Positions 1-6,635 of a stretch of DNA of 16,148 nt are shown here, one piece after another. The stretch's first letter is position 1. The number at the start of each line of letters is the position of its first letter. Both the position numbers and the translations under genes were made by a program. The notes beneath the pieces are model-generated. The model saw only the letters and a program-made list of their open reading frames with translations. It did no database searches and had not been told where the DNA came from. Source of the stretch: Chlorobiota bacterium (GTDB lineage Bacteria; Bacteroidota; Bacteroidia; Flavobacteriales; Flavobacteriaceae). The stretch lies in NCBI GenBank assembly GCA_013151975.1, contig JAADHG010000238.1, forward strand, positions 1 to 16,148. Direction: 5' to 3'.

Positions 1-122
1 AAAGTTACTGATACTCTCGCTTTTTGCTTTTTTGTTTGTGCGTTTACTAATGTATTTGAAAAGGCAATAAACACAAAGCACAACAGTAGCGTTATACTAT
101 TTTTAATTTTATTATTTTTCAT
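1..122 (-). CDS. N-terminus of an exported protein, cut by the window edge
   Basis: On the minus strand an ATG at 122-120 opens a frame that stays open for 40 codons to the edge of the window. The peptide starts MKNNKIKNSITLLLCFVF, followed by IAFSNTLVNAQ and then a polar stretch (TKKQKARVSVT). This is a typical flavobacterial Sec signal peptide with cleavage after NAQ or VNA. The start codon lies inside the last codons of the NrfD-like gene (11-bp overlap in another frame), which indicates translational coupling and membership of the same operon. Too little of the mature protein is visible to name a family. From its neighbours it is probably another periplasmic or outer-membrane component of the same electron-transfer unit, but that is inference. 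Confidence 0.7.
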   Translation of the reverse strand, partial: MKNNKIKNSITLLLCFVFIAFSNTLVNAQTKKQKARVSVT

Positions 123-1431
123 TGTTATCAGTATTTCTAGGTTCAATAATATTATTTTCCTCAGCTGTTTCATGTATAGGAATTATAGGCACATATCTTA
201 CCAAAAGGGTAACAATAAGCATAGCTCCTGCTAGGGTTCCCCATGTTATTAACCATTCTAAATGTGTTGGACGATAATGATGCCATGATTCTGGCACGCC
301 TTGAATTGGCAAAAACGGATGTAATAAAGTAGGAGTAACAATAATGAAACGTTTCCACCAAGCCCCAATAACTACAACTAATCCAATAATGAATAATGGG
401 AATGGTTTACGCATTCTTTTAAATAACAAAAAGATTACAGGCAATATCAATCCGCCTATAATTACTGTCCAGAATAATAAAGCTTCTTCACCAAAAAATA
501 ATGCGTTTAAGTGGGCTGCTTCTTTTTCGGTAGTTTTATATGCAGGAACCAAGTATTCATTGACATTAAAATATAAATAGATTAAGCATAGCAATACCAA
601 AAGTTTCCCCATTTTATCAAAATGAAAATCAGTGATATAGTCTTTTAAATTATGCGTTCTTCGTAGCACATACATTAAACTAATAACACCTCCAGCACCC
701 GCAACGAAAGCACCTGCAATAAAGTAAGGACCAAAATTAGAACTATCCCAACCTGGTCTATATGTTGTGGCAAATAACCAAGCAGTTACCGTGTGAATAC
801 CAAATGCTACAGGAATAATAAGTACAGAAAGTGTTCGTATAGACCATTTATAGATACTTCTTTGATAGTAATTTCCATCCCAGTTTAATGAAAACTTACC
901 ATACCATTTGGAAAGTTTTTTATTATCCTTAAATTTTCTTCTTAAGATTTGTAAATCGGGTAACAAAGGGAAATAGAGTAATAAAAGACTAATGACTAAA
1001 TAGGTAGATATTACTATTACATCCCAAACAATAGGAGATTGTAATCTGCCATGTAGAAATAAATTATAGATTCTTTCAGGGCGCCCCATATCGATAATAA
1101 TTGTTAACCCACCCATTATAATTGCAGCTACAGCAATAATTTCAGAGATTCTTGTTAAAGGTGTAGCCCATTTAACCCCAGAAAGCCTTAAAATAGCTGT
1201 AACCAAAGACCCTACTAAACTAATGGCAACAAAAAACACAAAGTTAGAAATATAGATTCCCCATAGTGCATAGTCGCGCATTCCTGTAATTTCAAGACCT
1301 TTTGTAGCTTGTAGGTAATACGCATAAACTGCAGCTAAAATGATTACTACTAAAAAGCCAATCCAGAGTTTACCATAAAGTCCGAATTTTCTAGGGGCTA
1401 AATCATTTGTTAATTCTTCGAAACTTTTCAT
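112..1431 (-). CDS. NrfD/ActC-like integral membrane quinol oxidoreductase subunit
   Basis: A 439-aa polytopic membrane protein with about ten hydrophobic segments and short polar ends. Sequence hallmarks of the NrfD/PsrC/ActC/HmeB superfamily are visible: MRDYALWGIYISNFVFFVAI near residues 51-70, then the conserved R-P-E-R stretch near residues 117-120, SPIVWDV near 132-138, and NFGPYFIAGAFVAG near 232-245. Proteins of this family bind quinol in the cytoplasmic membrane and pass electrons to a periplasmic multi-FeS subunit. They carry no cofactor of their own. The gene overlaps the upstream FeS gene by 4 bp (ATGA type), so the pair is almost certainly a complex. No molybdopterin subunit is visible in the window. 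The direction quinol -> FeS protein is the usual one but cannot be read from sequence. Confidence 0.9.
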   Translation of the reverse strand: MKSFEELTNDLAPRKFGLYGKLWIGFLVVIILAAVYAYYLQATKGLEITGMRDYALWGIYISNFVFFVAISLVGSLVTAILRLSGVKWATPLTRISEIIAVAAIIMGGLTIIIDMGRPERIYNLFLHGRLQSPIVWDVIVISTYLVISLLLLYFPLLPDLQILRRKFKDNKKLSKWYGKFSLNWDGNYYQRSIYKWSIRTLSVLIIPVAFGIHTVTAWLFATTYRPGWDSSNFGPYFIAGAFVAGAGGVISLMYVLRRTHNLKDYITDFHFDKMGKLLVLLCLIYLYFNVNEYLVPAYKTTEKEAAHLNALFFGEEALLFWTVIIGGLILPVIFLLFKRMRKPFPLFIIGLVVVIGAWWKRFIIVTPTLLHPFLPIQGVPESWHHYRPTHLEWLITWGTLAGAMLIVTLLVRYVPIIPIHETAEENNIIEPRNTDNNEK

Positions 1432-2402
1432 GATTCTTTAGTTTTTTCAACAGATTCAAACTCTGTGTAATTTTTTAATCCATCTTCAAAATCTACTTGT
1501 CTGTCTTTTGGAGGCAAGTAGTAAACACTAGGTGCTGTACCTAAATCTTCCATTAATCTATAACCTGCGTTATCTTTTAATAATTTGCTTAATTGAAAAG
1601 TTTCATCACCATTGGTTACAGTGTCTTCATATAAATCTCCAAAGAAATAAACACCATTAGGGCATGCTGACACACAGTGAGGTAATAATTTTTGATCGAT
1701 CATATGCGGACAAAAATCACATTTATCAACAGTTCCTCTAACACTTGGAAATCCTGCATAGTCTGGAGTATATCCAGCGTTATGATCCATTTGATCGCCA
1801 TGTTCCATGGTCATTGTGACTTCAGTCATCTCACCTTGCTCAGGCTCACTCCAGTTAAAAACTCTTACAGAATATGGACAAGCTGCCATACAAAAACGAC
1901 AGCCAATACAACGTTCGTTATCAATTAAAACAATACCATCTCTACGTTTAAAAGTAGCATCAACAGGGCAAACTTTAACACAAGCTGGTTTGTCGCAATG
2001 TTGACAAAGATTTGGCATCCAATACGGAGAGGACTCTTCGTTATCTTGCATTTTATAAACCTTAATCCAAGCATTATCACCTGTGACAAAATGATTTTTG
2101 TTACAAGATTTAATACATTGTTTAGCATTCTTACAACGTGCTAAATCAATAACCATAACAAATTTTTTGTTTGGAAACCCCTCTCTTGGATTATAATCAT
2201 CTCCTTTTAAAGAAGAGTGTTCTTCAATTTTGGTTACAGGTACTTGAATTAAATTACCATCGGTATCCATTAATTCAACCATTTCCTCGCTTTCTAAGGA
2301 TTTTGCAACGGCAGCACCCCCGATAGCAGTTAATAAGCCGAGTTTTAAACCTTTGCTTATAAAATCTCTACGAGAGTCATTTTTATCTTTATTTTCACTC
2401 AT
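1428..2402 (-). CDS. Tat-exported multi-[4Fe-4S] ferredoxin-like subunit (PsrB/DmsB/ActB-type)
   Basis: A 324-aa protein. Residues 1-38 form a twin-arginine signal (SRRDFIS at 10-16, then a mild hydrophobic stretch), which places it on the periplasmic face. Four cysteine groups follow: C90/C96/C100, C133/C136/C141/C145, C165/C168/C171/C175 (CIGCRFCMAACP) and C228/C231/C243/C247. This is the arrangement of DmsB/PsrB/TtrB-type electron-transfer subunits, which wire a membrane NrfD-type partner to a catalytic or cytochrome subunit. In the first group the second expected cysteine (position 93, CxxCxxCxxxC) is alanine, so this group has only three visible ligands. The gene overlaps the NrfD-like gene by 4 bp and lies 21 bp after the 88-aa gene. 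The family assignment is secure; the electron partner is unknown. Confidence 0.92.
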   Translation of the reverse strand: MSENKDKNDSRRDFISKGLKLGLLTAIGGAAVAKSLESEEMVELMDTDGNLIQVPVTKIEEHSSLKGDDYNPREGFPNKKFVMVIDLARCKNAKQCIKSCNKNHFVTGDNAWIKVYKMQDNEESSPYWMPNLCQHCDKPACVKVCPVDATFKRRDGIVLIDNERCIGCRFCMAACPYSVRVFNWSEPEQGEMTEVTMTMEHGDQMDHNAGYTPDYAGFPSVRGTVDKCDFCPHMIDQKLLPHCVSACPNGVYFFGDLYEDTVTNGDETFQLSKLLKDNAGYRLMEDLGTAPSVYYLPPKDRQVDFEDGLKNYTEFESVEKTKES

Positions 2403-2423
2403 AATGATATAAATTAATAGCGT

Positions 2424-2690
2424 TTAAAATTTGTTTTTTAGCCAGTTATAAAAAGAATTATTAGAGATATTTTTCTTTACTGCTTTAGAATTTTTTAAAG
2501 TACTGGCTTTAACTTTTACAGTAGTTCCATCTTTTCGTAATAATATTTTGTACTCTTCATTACTAGATTCTGTTGATTTTTCAGAAATAACATTTCCAAA
2601 ACCAAATAAAGGAATTAGAAGACCTCCTCCTAAGATTGGTAGGATTTTCCTTCTTGAGATTTGTTTTTTATTATTGTTTAATTCTTCCAT
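2424..2690 (-). CDS. Small protein with Tat-like signal, related to the N-terminus of the neighbouring FeS protein
   Basis: An 88-aa protein of no family I recognise. It begins with a polar N-region, SRRKILPILGGG at residues 12-23 and a hydrophobic stretch, so it looks like a twin-arginine signal peptide or anchor. The remaining ~50 residues are basic (EEYKILLRKDGTTVKVKAS..., ending NSFYNWLKNKF). The stretch EEYKILLRKDGTTVKV aligns by eye with EEMVELMDTDGNLIQV, which directly follows the Tat signal of the downstream FeS protein. The gene may therefore be a stand-alone copy of that N-terminal segment. It contains no cysteine and so no metal-cluster ligands of the usual kind. Position and orientation put it in the FeS/NrfD operon. 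A role as assembly or membrane-tether factor is a guess. Confidence 0.75.
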   Translation of the reverse strand: MEELNNNKKQISRRKILPILGGGLLIPLFGFGNVISEKSTESSNEEYKILLRKDGTTVKVKASTLKNSKAVKKNISNNSFYNWLKNKF

Positions 2691-2716
2691 TCTGTTTATT
2701 TTTTTAAGATTTAAAT

Positions 2717-2756
2717 TTAAAAGCCGATTTGTTAGTTTAAAAAAATCGGCTTTTAA
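2717..2756 (-). terminator. Intra-operon hairpin, probable partial terminator
   Basis: A 14-bp perfect inverted repeat (2717-2730 against 2743-2756) with core AAAAGCCGATTT/AAATCGGCTTTT and a 12-nt loop. On the minus strand it follows the DUF5777 gene by 20 bp, and its 3' arm runs into CTTTTAAATTT, a weak U-tract. The downstream start codon (2690) is only 26 bp away, leaving no room for a separate promoter after it. It is more likely a leaky terminator or mRNA-processing hairpin than an operon boundary. Confidence 0.65.
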
Positions 2757-2776
2757 TTATTAAGTTATCGATAGAA

Positions 2777-3637
2777 TTAAAAATTATACAATCTTGTAAT
2801 ATTAAACCCTATTAAGAAATCACCTTTAAAGAAATCATTTTGATTAAACATATAATTCTTTTGAGGTACAATACCATTGTAATTAGTTATAAATAACTGA
2901 AAAGCATGACCCGAGGTTCCAAATTCTACTCCTAGACTAATTCCTGGTAAATTGAAATCAACATCTGGTCTGTCTGGATCATCCCACTGTGTTATTGGTT
3001 GACTATAATCAAACATAATTGATGTGTTTGAACTAATTTTATAACGCCCTCCAACAGCAACAGCAATTCTATCGTTCTCCATAAAAGTTTCTACTAAATT
3101 ATAGTGTGAAATACTTGGTGCAATTTGCAACGAAAATTTAGGGCTAAATCGTCTAGCTATAATTATTTGATTGAAATAAGAGTATCTATCTTGTTTTAAA
3201 TTAAAATTCTCTTTTTTCTTTGCATTAATAGTAGCATTACCAAAATAAGTAATACTAACGGGTATTTTATCTGAACGTGTTTGTCTTAGTAATGCAACTT
3301 TTAAGTTAAAATCTTGTAAACGATCAAATTTAGTTGTTCCATAACCAATAGTTACTCGGTCAAGTATAGTGTAGGAAAGTCCAATTCTAATATTTGATGG
3401 CGCCCAAAACCCTGCCAAATCGTTTTCTCCACCATTAATTAAACCGAACCTATGTGACATTTGTATTTCCAAAGTATTTTTAGTGTACAGCACATTTGTT
3501 TGATTGTTTATTATTGTTGAGCTTTCAAACGCTGGTCTCTGTGGTTTGTCTATAATTGAATCTTTTTCCTTTTGTTGTGAAAATATTGTTAAAGGAATTA
3601 TTAAGAAAGCAATCAATATTTTTTTTAAATTTTTCAT
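2777..3637 (-). CDS. Outer-membrane beta-barrel, DUF5777-like
   Basis: A 286-aa protein with a Sec signal (MKNLKKILIAFLIIPLTIFSQQ). Alternating amphipathic strands follow throughout (e.g. NTLEIQMSHRFG, NIRIGLSYTI, VTIGYGTTKF, ISLGVEFGTSGHAFQLFITN), and it ends in an aromatic residue (RLYNF), typical of an outer-membrane barrel. Overall length and the pattern LEIQMSHRFG...DLAGFWAPSNIRIGLSYT fit the Bacteroidetes family described as DUF5777. Function of that family is not established. The gene follows the mono-haem cytochrome by 18 bp, in the same operon. It may be a pore or docking site in the outer membrane for the lipoprotein haem carriers beside it; that is inferred from context only. Confidence 0.8.
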   Translation of the reverse strand: MKNLKKILIAFLIIPLTIFSQQKEKDSIIDKPQRPAFESSTIINNQTNVLYTKNTLEIQMSHRFGLINGGENDLAGFWAPSNIRIGLSYTILDRVTIGYGTTKFDRLQDFNLKVALLRQTRSDKIPVSITYFGNATINAKKKENFNLKQDRYSYFNQIIIARRFSPKFSLQIAPSISHYNLVETFMENDRIAVAVGGRYKISSNTSIMFDYSQPITQWDDPDRPDVDFNLPGISLGVEFGTSGHAFQLFITNYNGIVPQKNYMFNQNDFFKGDFLIGFNITRLYNF

Positions 3638-3655
3638 GTCTATTTTCTTAAAAGA

Positions 3656-4048
3656 TTAATTATTTAATGCCCCTTGATTAATCCAAGCCTCAATCAAGTT
3701 AATGTTTGTTGCAGACATTGGACTTGAAGGAGGCATTGGATTAGGATTGTTTGGATCATGTCTTAGCATTTCCATCAACTCACTACCTTCTGCATTACCT
3801 GGAATTATGCCTCCAGGAATGCTAATTAATGCATTATATGAGTTTCCTTCAGTTAGGTCTGGTTGTTCCAATGTTGGATGGCAAGCAACGCAAAATTGAT
3901 TCCAAATGGGTTGTATATCAATTGCATAGGAAACATCTAAAATAGGAGGATTCGTATTCTCTATTACTTCATCATAATAACAACTTGTTAATGAAAGCAT
4001 TAGAATAAATGAAGCTATGACTCCTAATGTTCTTGTTATTTTTTTCAT
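3656..4048 (-). CDS. Mono-haem cytochrome c lipoprotein
   Basis: 130 aa from the ATG at 4048-4046. The frame is open to an ATG at 4093, but that extension would run into the upstream hairpin arm, while MKKITRTLGVIASFILM starts a clean lipoprotein signal with lipobox LSLTSC (Cys23). A single haem-c site CVACH lies at residues 53-57, preceded by IQPIWNQF, and NPMPPSSPM (Met105 or Met111) could supply the distal methionine. This resembles the small Bacteroidetes cytochrome domains of the form 'I-x-P-I-W-...CxxCH...MPP'. It is probably an outer- or inner-membrane-tethered electron shuttle in the periplasm. It sits between the EB_dh-like haem lipoprotein and the barrel gene. The haem site is certain in sequence; partner proteins are inferred. 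Confidence 0.88.
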   Translation of the reverse strand: MKKITRTLGVIASFILMLSLTSCYYDEVIENTNPPILDVSYAIDIQPIWNQFCVACHPTLEQPDLTEGNSYNALISIPGGIIPGNAEGSELMEMLRHDPNNPNPMPPSSPMSATNINLIEAWINQGALNN

Positions 4049-4069
4049 AATTTTATATTTAAAATGTAT

Positions 4070-4127
4070 AAAAAAAGCAATTACCAAAATCAATTAGGAA
4101 ACTGAGTTATCAATTTCGGTAATTGCT
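4070..4127 (-). terminator. Rho-independent terminator inside the minus-strand operon
   Basis: A 10-bp perfect stem (4076-4085 with 4118-4127; AGCAATTACC/GGTAATTGCT), extended after one mismatch by four more pairs (4087-4090 with 4113-4116). On the minus strand it is followed directly by six U residues. It lies 19 bp after the stop of the EB_dh-like gene and ends 21 bp before the start of the cytochrome gene. It should terminate a large share of transcripts after the first gene. Genes downstream then depend on read-through, since no promoter fits between. Confidence 0.8.
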
Positions 4128-4146
4128 ATCCTTATTCAAACAATTA

Positions 4147-5367
4147 TTATTGCTCAAATTTTAAGTTTAAGAAAGCTGTAATAGCATGTGCTATTGCTGC
4201 ATTATCAAAAACTCCTAAACCAAATGGATACTCTTGAACAGGATCAAAAATAACGTCATCATCATTACCAGTATCTAATTTACGTTTCCATTCTAAAGTC
4301 CAACCATTTCCTTCAAAAGAGCTAGCGGCTTCAATATCACCTCTACTGCCATTAAAAGGTTCTAAATAAACACTTGGCATACCAAATGCTCCTGTAGTTT
4401 CACCATCACGTTGATAACGAATTTCTGTTGAAGGATTAATAGTATTGCCATCTTCATCAGTTAAAATACCAGTTGCAACGTCTACAGCAGTTATCAATTT
4501 AGCATTACTAGAATTAATATCTAAATCAGTAATCCAATAATAATATTCTTTTCCTGGAATATAATATTTAGGTACAGTAACACCACTTAAAGTTTGTTTA
4601 TTGTTATGATACCCTCCACCAACATGAGCATCGCCGTGACGTGCATCATCTTGTGGTGTGTCAGTTACATTTTTATCATCAAATTGATTATAAAAAATAC
4701 CGTTTCTAACGGATTTCCAATGCCACATATCAGTATGCTCACCTGCAGCTATAGTGTAGTGTTTTGCGTATCCAGTAGCTGCGCCTAAACCTGTATGACA
4801 AGTTGCAAAACATGTTTGTGAATTCCAATCTGTAGTTGTGTTATTAATATCCCATTGCATAGCAAATTTATCCTCATAAAATGCTTCTCTAGTTTTGTTG
4901 CCTGATCCATCAAAAACAGGTTTATTACTTTCTTGATGCCAGTCAATAGTAGCTGGATCTCCATCATCTTCATAATACCAAGTGTCTCTGTTTAAGTTTA
5001 ATTGGCCATCTTTCCATTGTGCTAGGAAGTAAATGTATTCATTATCATACTGAGCTCGTACTTCAACATCATGTTTTTGTCCTACATAACCTTGAAAAAC
5101 ATTATCACCCGGTTCTGGAACTTCTGATACAACTTGTAAAACTTGAGCGTTTTCCCAAGAGGCATCAATAATACCATCAATCTGTGGTCCTAAAAACACT
5201 TTTTTAGCCAATAATTCTGTTGTACTAGTGCCTGGACCAGTACTTACACCGTCAACACCGTCAACACCATCAGCACCTGCAGGTCCTGGGATTGGATCAC
5301 TTGTACATTGCACAAATAATAGGCTCGAAGCTATTATTAAGAAACTAAATAATTTTAAATTTTTCAT
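4147..5367 (-). CDS. Haem-binding lipoprotein of the ethylbenzene-dehydrogenase gamma-subunit type (EB_dh domain)
   Basis: A 406-aa lipoprotein: signal 1-20 with lipobox LLFVQC (Cys21), then a short collagen-like Gly-X-Y spacer (GPAGADGVDGVDGV, ~29-42), then one large haem-binding domain. Family hallmarks are DGIIDASWENAQ near 64-75 (substrate-domain entry), VRAQYDNEYIYFLAQWKD at 103-120, the EDKFAMQW stretch at 165-172, and HTDMWHWKSVRNG at 211-223. A CX3CH site is present (C186, C190, H191), a covalent haem attachment variant common in this family. In ethylbenzene/DMS dehydrogenases the gamma subunit takes electrons from an FeS subunit to a b-type haem. Stand-alone relatives act in periplasmic electron transfer with unknown partners. 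It is the first gene of the minus-strand operon and follows promoter P1. Confidence 0.85.
   Translation of the reverse strand: MKNLKLFSFLIIASSLLFVQCTSDPIPGPAGADGVDGVDGVSTGPGTSTTELLAKKVFLGPQIDGIIDASWENAQVLQVVSEVPEPGDNVFQGYVGQKHDVEVRAQYDNEYIYFLAQWKDGQLNLNRDTWYYEDDGDPATIDWHQESNKPVFDGSGNKTREAFYEDKFAMQWDINNTTTDWNSQTCFATCHTGLGAATGYAKHYTIAAGEHTDMWHWKSVRNGIFYNQFDDKNVTDTPQDDARHGDAHVGGGYHNNKQTLSGVTVPKYYIPGKEYYYWITDLDINSSNAKLITAVDVATGILTDEDGNTINPSTEIRYQRDGETTGAFGMPSVYLEPFNGSRGDIEAASSFEGNGWTLEWKRKLDTGNDDDVIFDPVQEYPFGLGVFDNAAIAHAITAFLNLKFEQ
5248..5276. repeat. 9-bp tandem repeat encoding the collagen-like spacer
   Basis: Three consecutive 9-bp units on the plus strand (ACCGTCAAC, ACCGTCAAC, ACCATCAGC), read on the minus strand as GVD/GAD-type triplets in the EB_dh-like lipoprotein. 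Repeat number could change by slippage without shifting the frame. Confidence 0.6.
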
Positions 5368-5418
5368 AATATTAAGTTTATAGTTTTTAAATATTTTATT
5401 AGCTCTTTTAATTTTGTA

Positions 5419-5465
5419 TAAAAATATGTTCCGTATATTATATAACCTATGATTTTTATCATGTT
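5419..5465 (-). promoter_or_regulatory. Promoter P1 with CRP/FNR-like operator
   Basis: Read on the minus strand, AAC-A-TGAT-AAAA-ATCA-T-AG at 5465-5447 is a CRP/FNR-like palindrome (core TGAT-N4-ATCA, 5450-5461). It is followed by TATTTTTA at 5426-5419, a TAnnTTT(G/A) Bacteroidetes -7-type element. From palindrome centre to the first base of that element is 29.5 bp. With the TSS 12 bp after that base (about 5414), the operator is centred at -41.5 and the leader to the EB_dh-like start is about 47 nt. No TTG -33 box is apparent, consistent with activator dependence. Confidence 0.7.
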
Positions 5466-5546
5466 TAAAAATGAAGAATAGAAGAAAACTTAAGAAGAGA
5501 ATTAGTTTGTGATTGATTGAAAATGATTGTCATACGATTTTTACAC

Positions 5547-5593
5547 AACCTGATATATATCATATTTATTCCAAATACAGATTTATAAATTTA
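5547..5593 (+). promoter_or_regulatory. Promoter P2 with CRP/FNR-like operator
   Basis: AAC-C-TGAT-ATAT-ATCA-T at 5547-5563 (core TGATATATATCA, 5551-5562), followed by TAAATTTA at 5586-5593. The centre-to-element distance is 29.5 bp, identical to P1 on the opposite strand. Predicted TSS is near 5598, giving a leader of about 53 nt to the first NHL-propeller gene. P1 and P2 share the 283-bp divergent intergenic region. I see no other gene-like feature in it. Confidence 0.7.
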
Positions 5594-5650
5594 CATTATT
5601 ATATGTGCTTTTTAATGATGTATACATAATAAATCCAAGTAATAAAAAAA

Positions 5651-6634
5651 ATGAAGTTCATAATAAGTATTTTACTTTTTTTCATTTTTATTAGTGGCAA
5701 CTCCCAAGAGTTACCTTATGCTGAAAAAGATAATACCATACAATGGGTGGGTCAATTTCCAGAAGCCCAAGGAGCTAAAAACAAAGCTAAATCAGGGTGG
5801 TTTGCTAGATTGGTTTTTGGCAAAAAAAGAATCCCTCAAATTATCAAGCCAGTTGCAATTTTAAAGACTAGCCCAGATTATTATTTGGTTTTAGATCAGG
5901 GCAGCAATTTAATTTTTCAAATTAATAACGACGATAAAAAAATACCAAAAGCATTTAAAAAAAGTAAGATAGATTTTGCTTCATTAGTTGGTTTTTGTAA
6001 GGTTTCTAACAATGAGATTTTATTTACAGATTCACGCAAGAATAAAATTTTTAGATTTAATGAAAATCAAAAAGAATTAACCGTTTTTAATAAAAATATA
6101 GAATTACAGCGACCAACAGGAATTGCGTATTCACTGGTTTCAAAAAATATTTGGGTTGTTGAAACAGGAGCACATAGAATAGTGGTGTTAAATGAGCAAG
6201 GAGAGCTAATCAAAACAATTGGAAGAAGAGGCAACGCCTCAGGAGAATTTAATTTTCCAACTTCAATATGGATTGATAAATCAGATAAAGTATATGTTGT
6301 AGATGCTATGAACTTTAGAATTCAAGTATTTAATGCACAAGGAGAGGTGCTTTCTACATTTGGAGAAGCAGGGAATGCAACAGGCTATTTCGCAAGACCT
6401 AAAGGTATTGCTACTGATTCTTATGGGAATATTTATATTACTGATGCATTATTTCATACAGTTCAAATATTTGATATTTCAGGTAAATTCTTGTATCAGT
6501 TTGGAGAGCAAGGAACAGGAAAAGGTCAATTTTGGATGCCTTCAGGTATATATATAGACGATGAAAATTATATTTATGTTGCAGATAGCTATAATTCTAG
6601 AATTCAAATATTCAAATTTGTTAAAGGAAATTAA
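5651..6634 (+). CDS. Exported NHL-repeat beta-propeller protein
   Basis: 327 aa with a Sec signal (MKFIISILLFFIFISGNSQ). The rest is a propeller: at least four clear NHL-type repeats at about 152-192, 199-239, 246-286 and 293-323, each with the pattern P-x-G-I ... V/IYVxDxxxxRIQVF ... G. Weaker blades lie in 62-150, giving an expected six-bladed fold. There are no haem sites. NHL propellers of this kind are commonly found beside multihaem cytochromes in metal-reducing bacteria, where their role is not settled (docking or assembly scaffold are plausible). The stop codon is one base from the start of the next cytochrome gene, so the two are co-translated. It is the first gene of the unit driven by P2. 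Confidence 0.88.
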   Translation: MKFIISILLFFIFISGNSQELPYAEKDNTIQWVGQFPEAQGAKNKAKSGWFARLVFGKKRIPQIIKPVAILKTSPDYYLVLDQGSNLIFQINNDDKKIPKAFKKSKIDFASLVGFCKVSNNEILFTDSRKNKIFRFNENQKELTVFNKNIELQRPTGIAYSLVSKNIWVVETGAHRIVVLNEQGELIKTIGRRGNASGEFNFPTSIWIDKSDKVYVVDAMNFRIQVFNAQGEVLSTFGEAGNATGYFARPKGIATDSYGNIYITDALFHTVQIFDISGKFLYQFGEQGTGKGQFWMPSGIYIDDENYIYVADSYNSRIQIFKFVKGN

Positions 6635-6635
6635 A

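Noticed and set aside
4049..4093. Upstream start for the mono-haem lipoprotein
   Set aside because: The extension lies in the terminator hairpin and U-tract, and disrupts the lipoprotein signal beginning at 4048.
6561..6635. N-terminal extension of the 12-site cytochrome
   Set aside because: It overlaps the NHL gene by 74 bp and would place 25 polar/mixed residues before an otherwise proper signal peptide.
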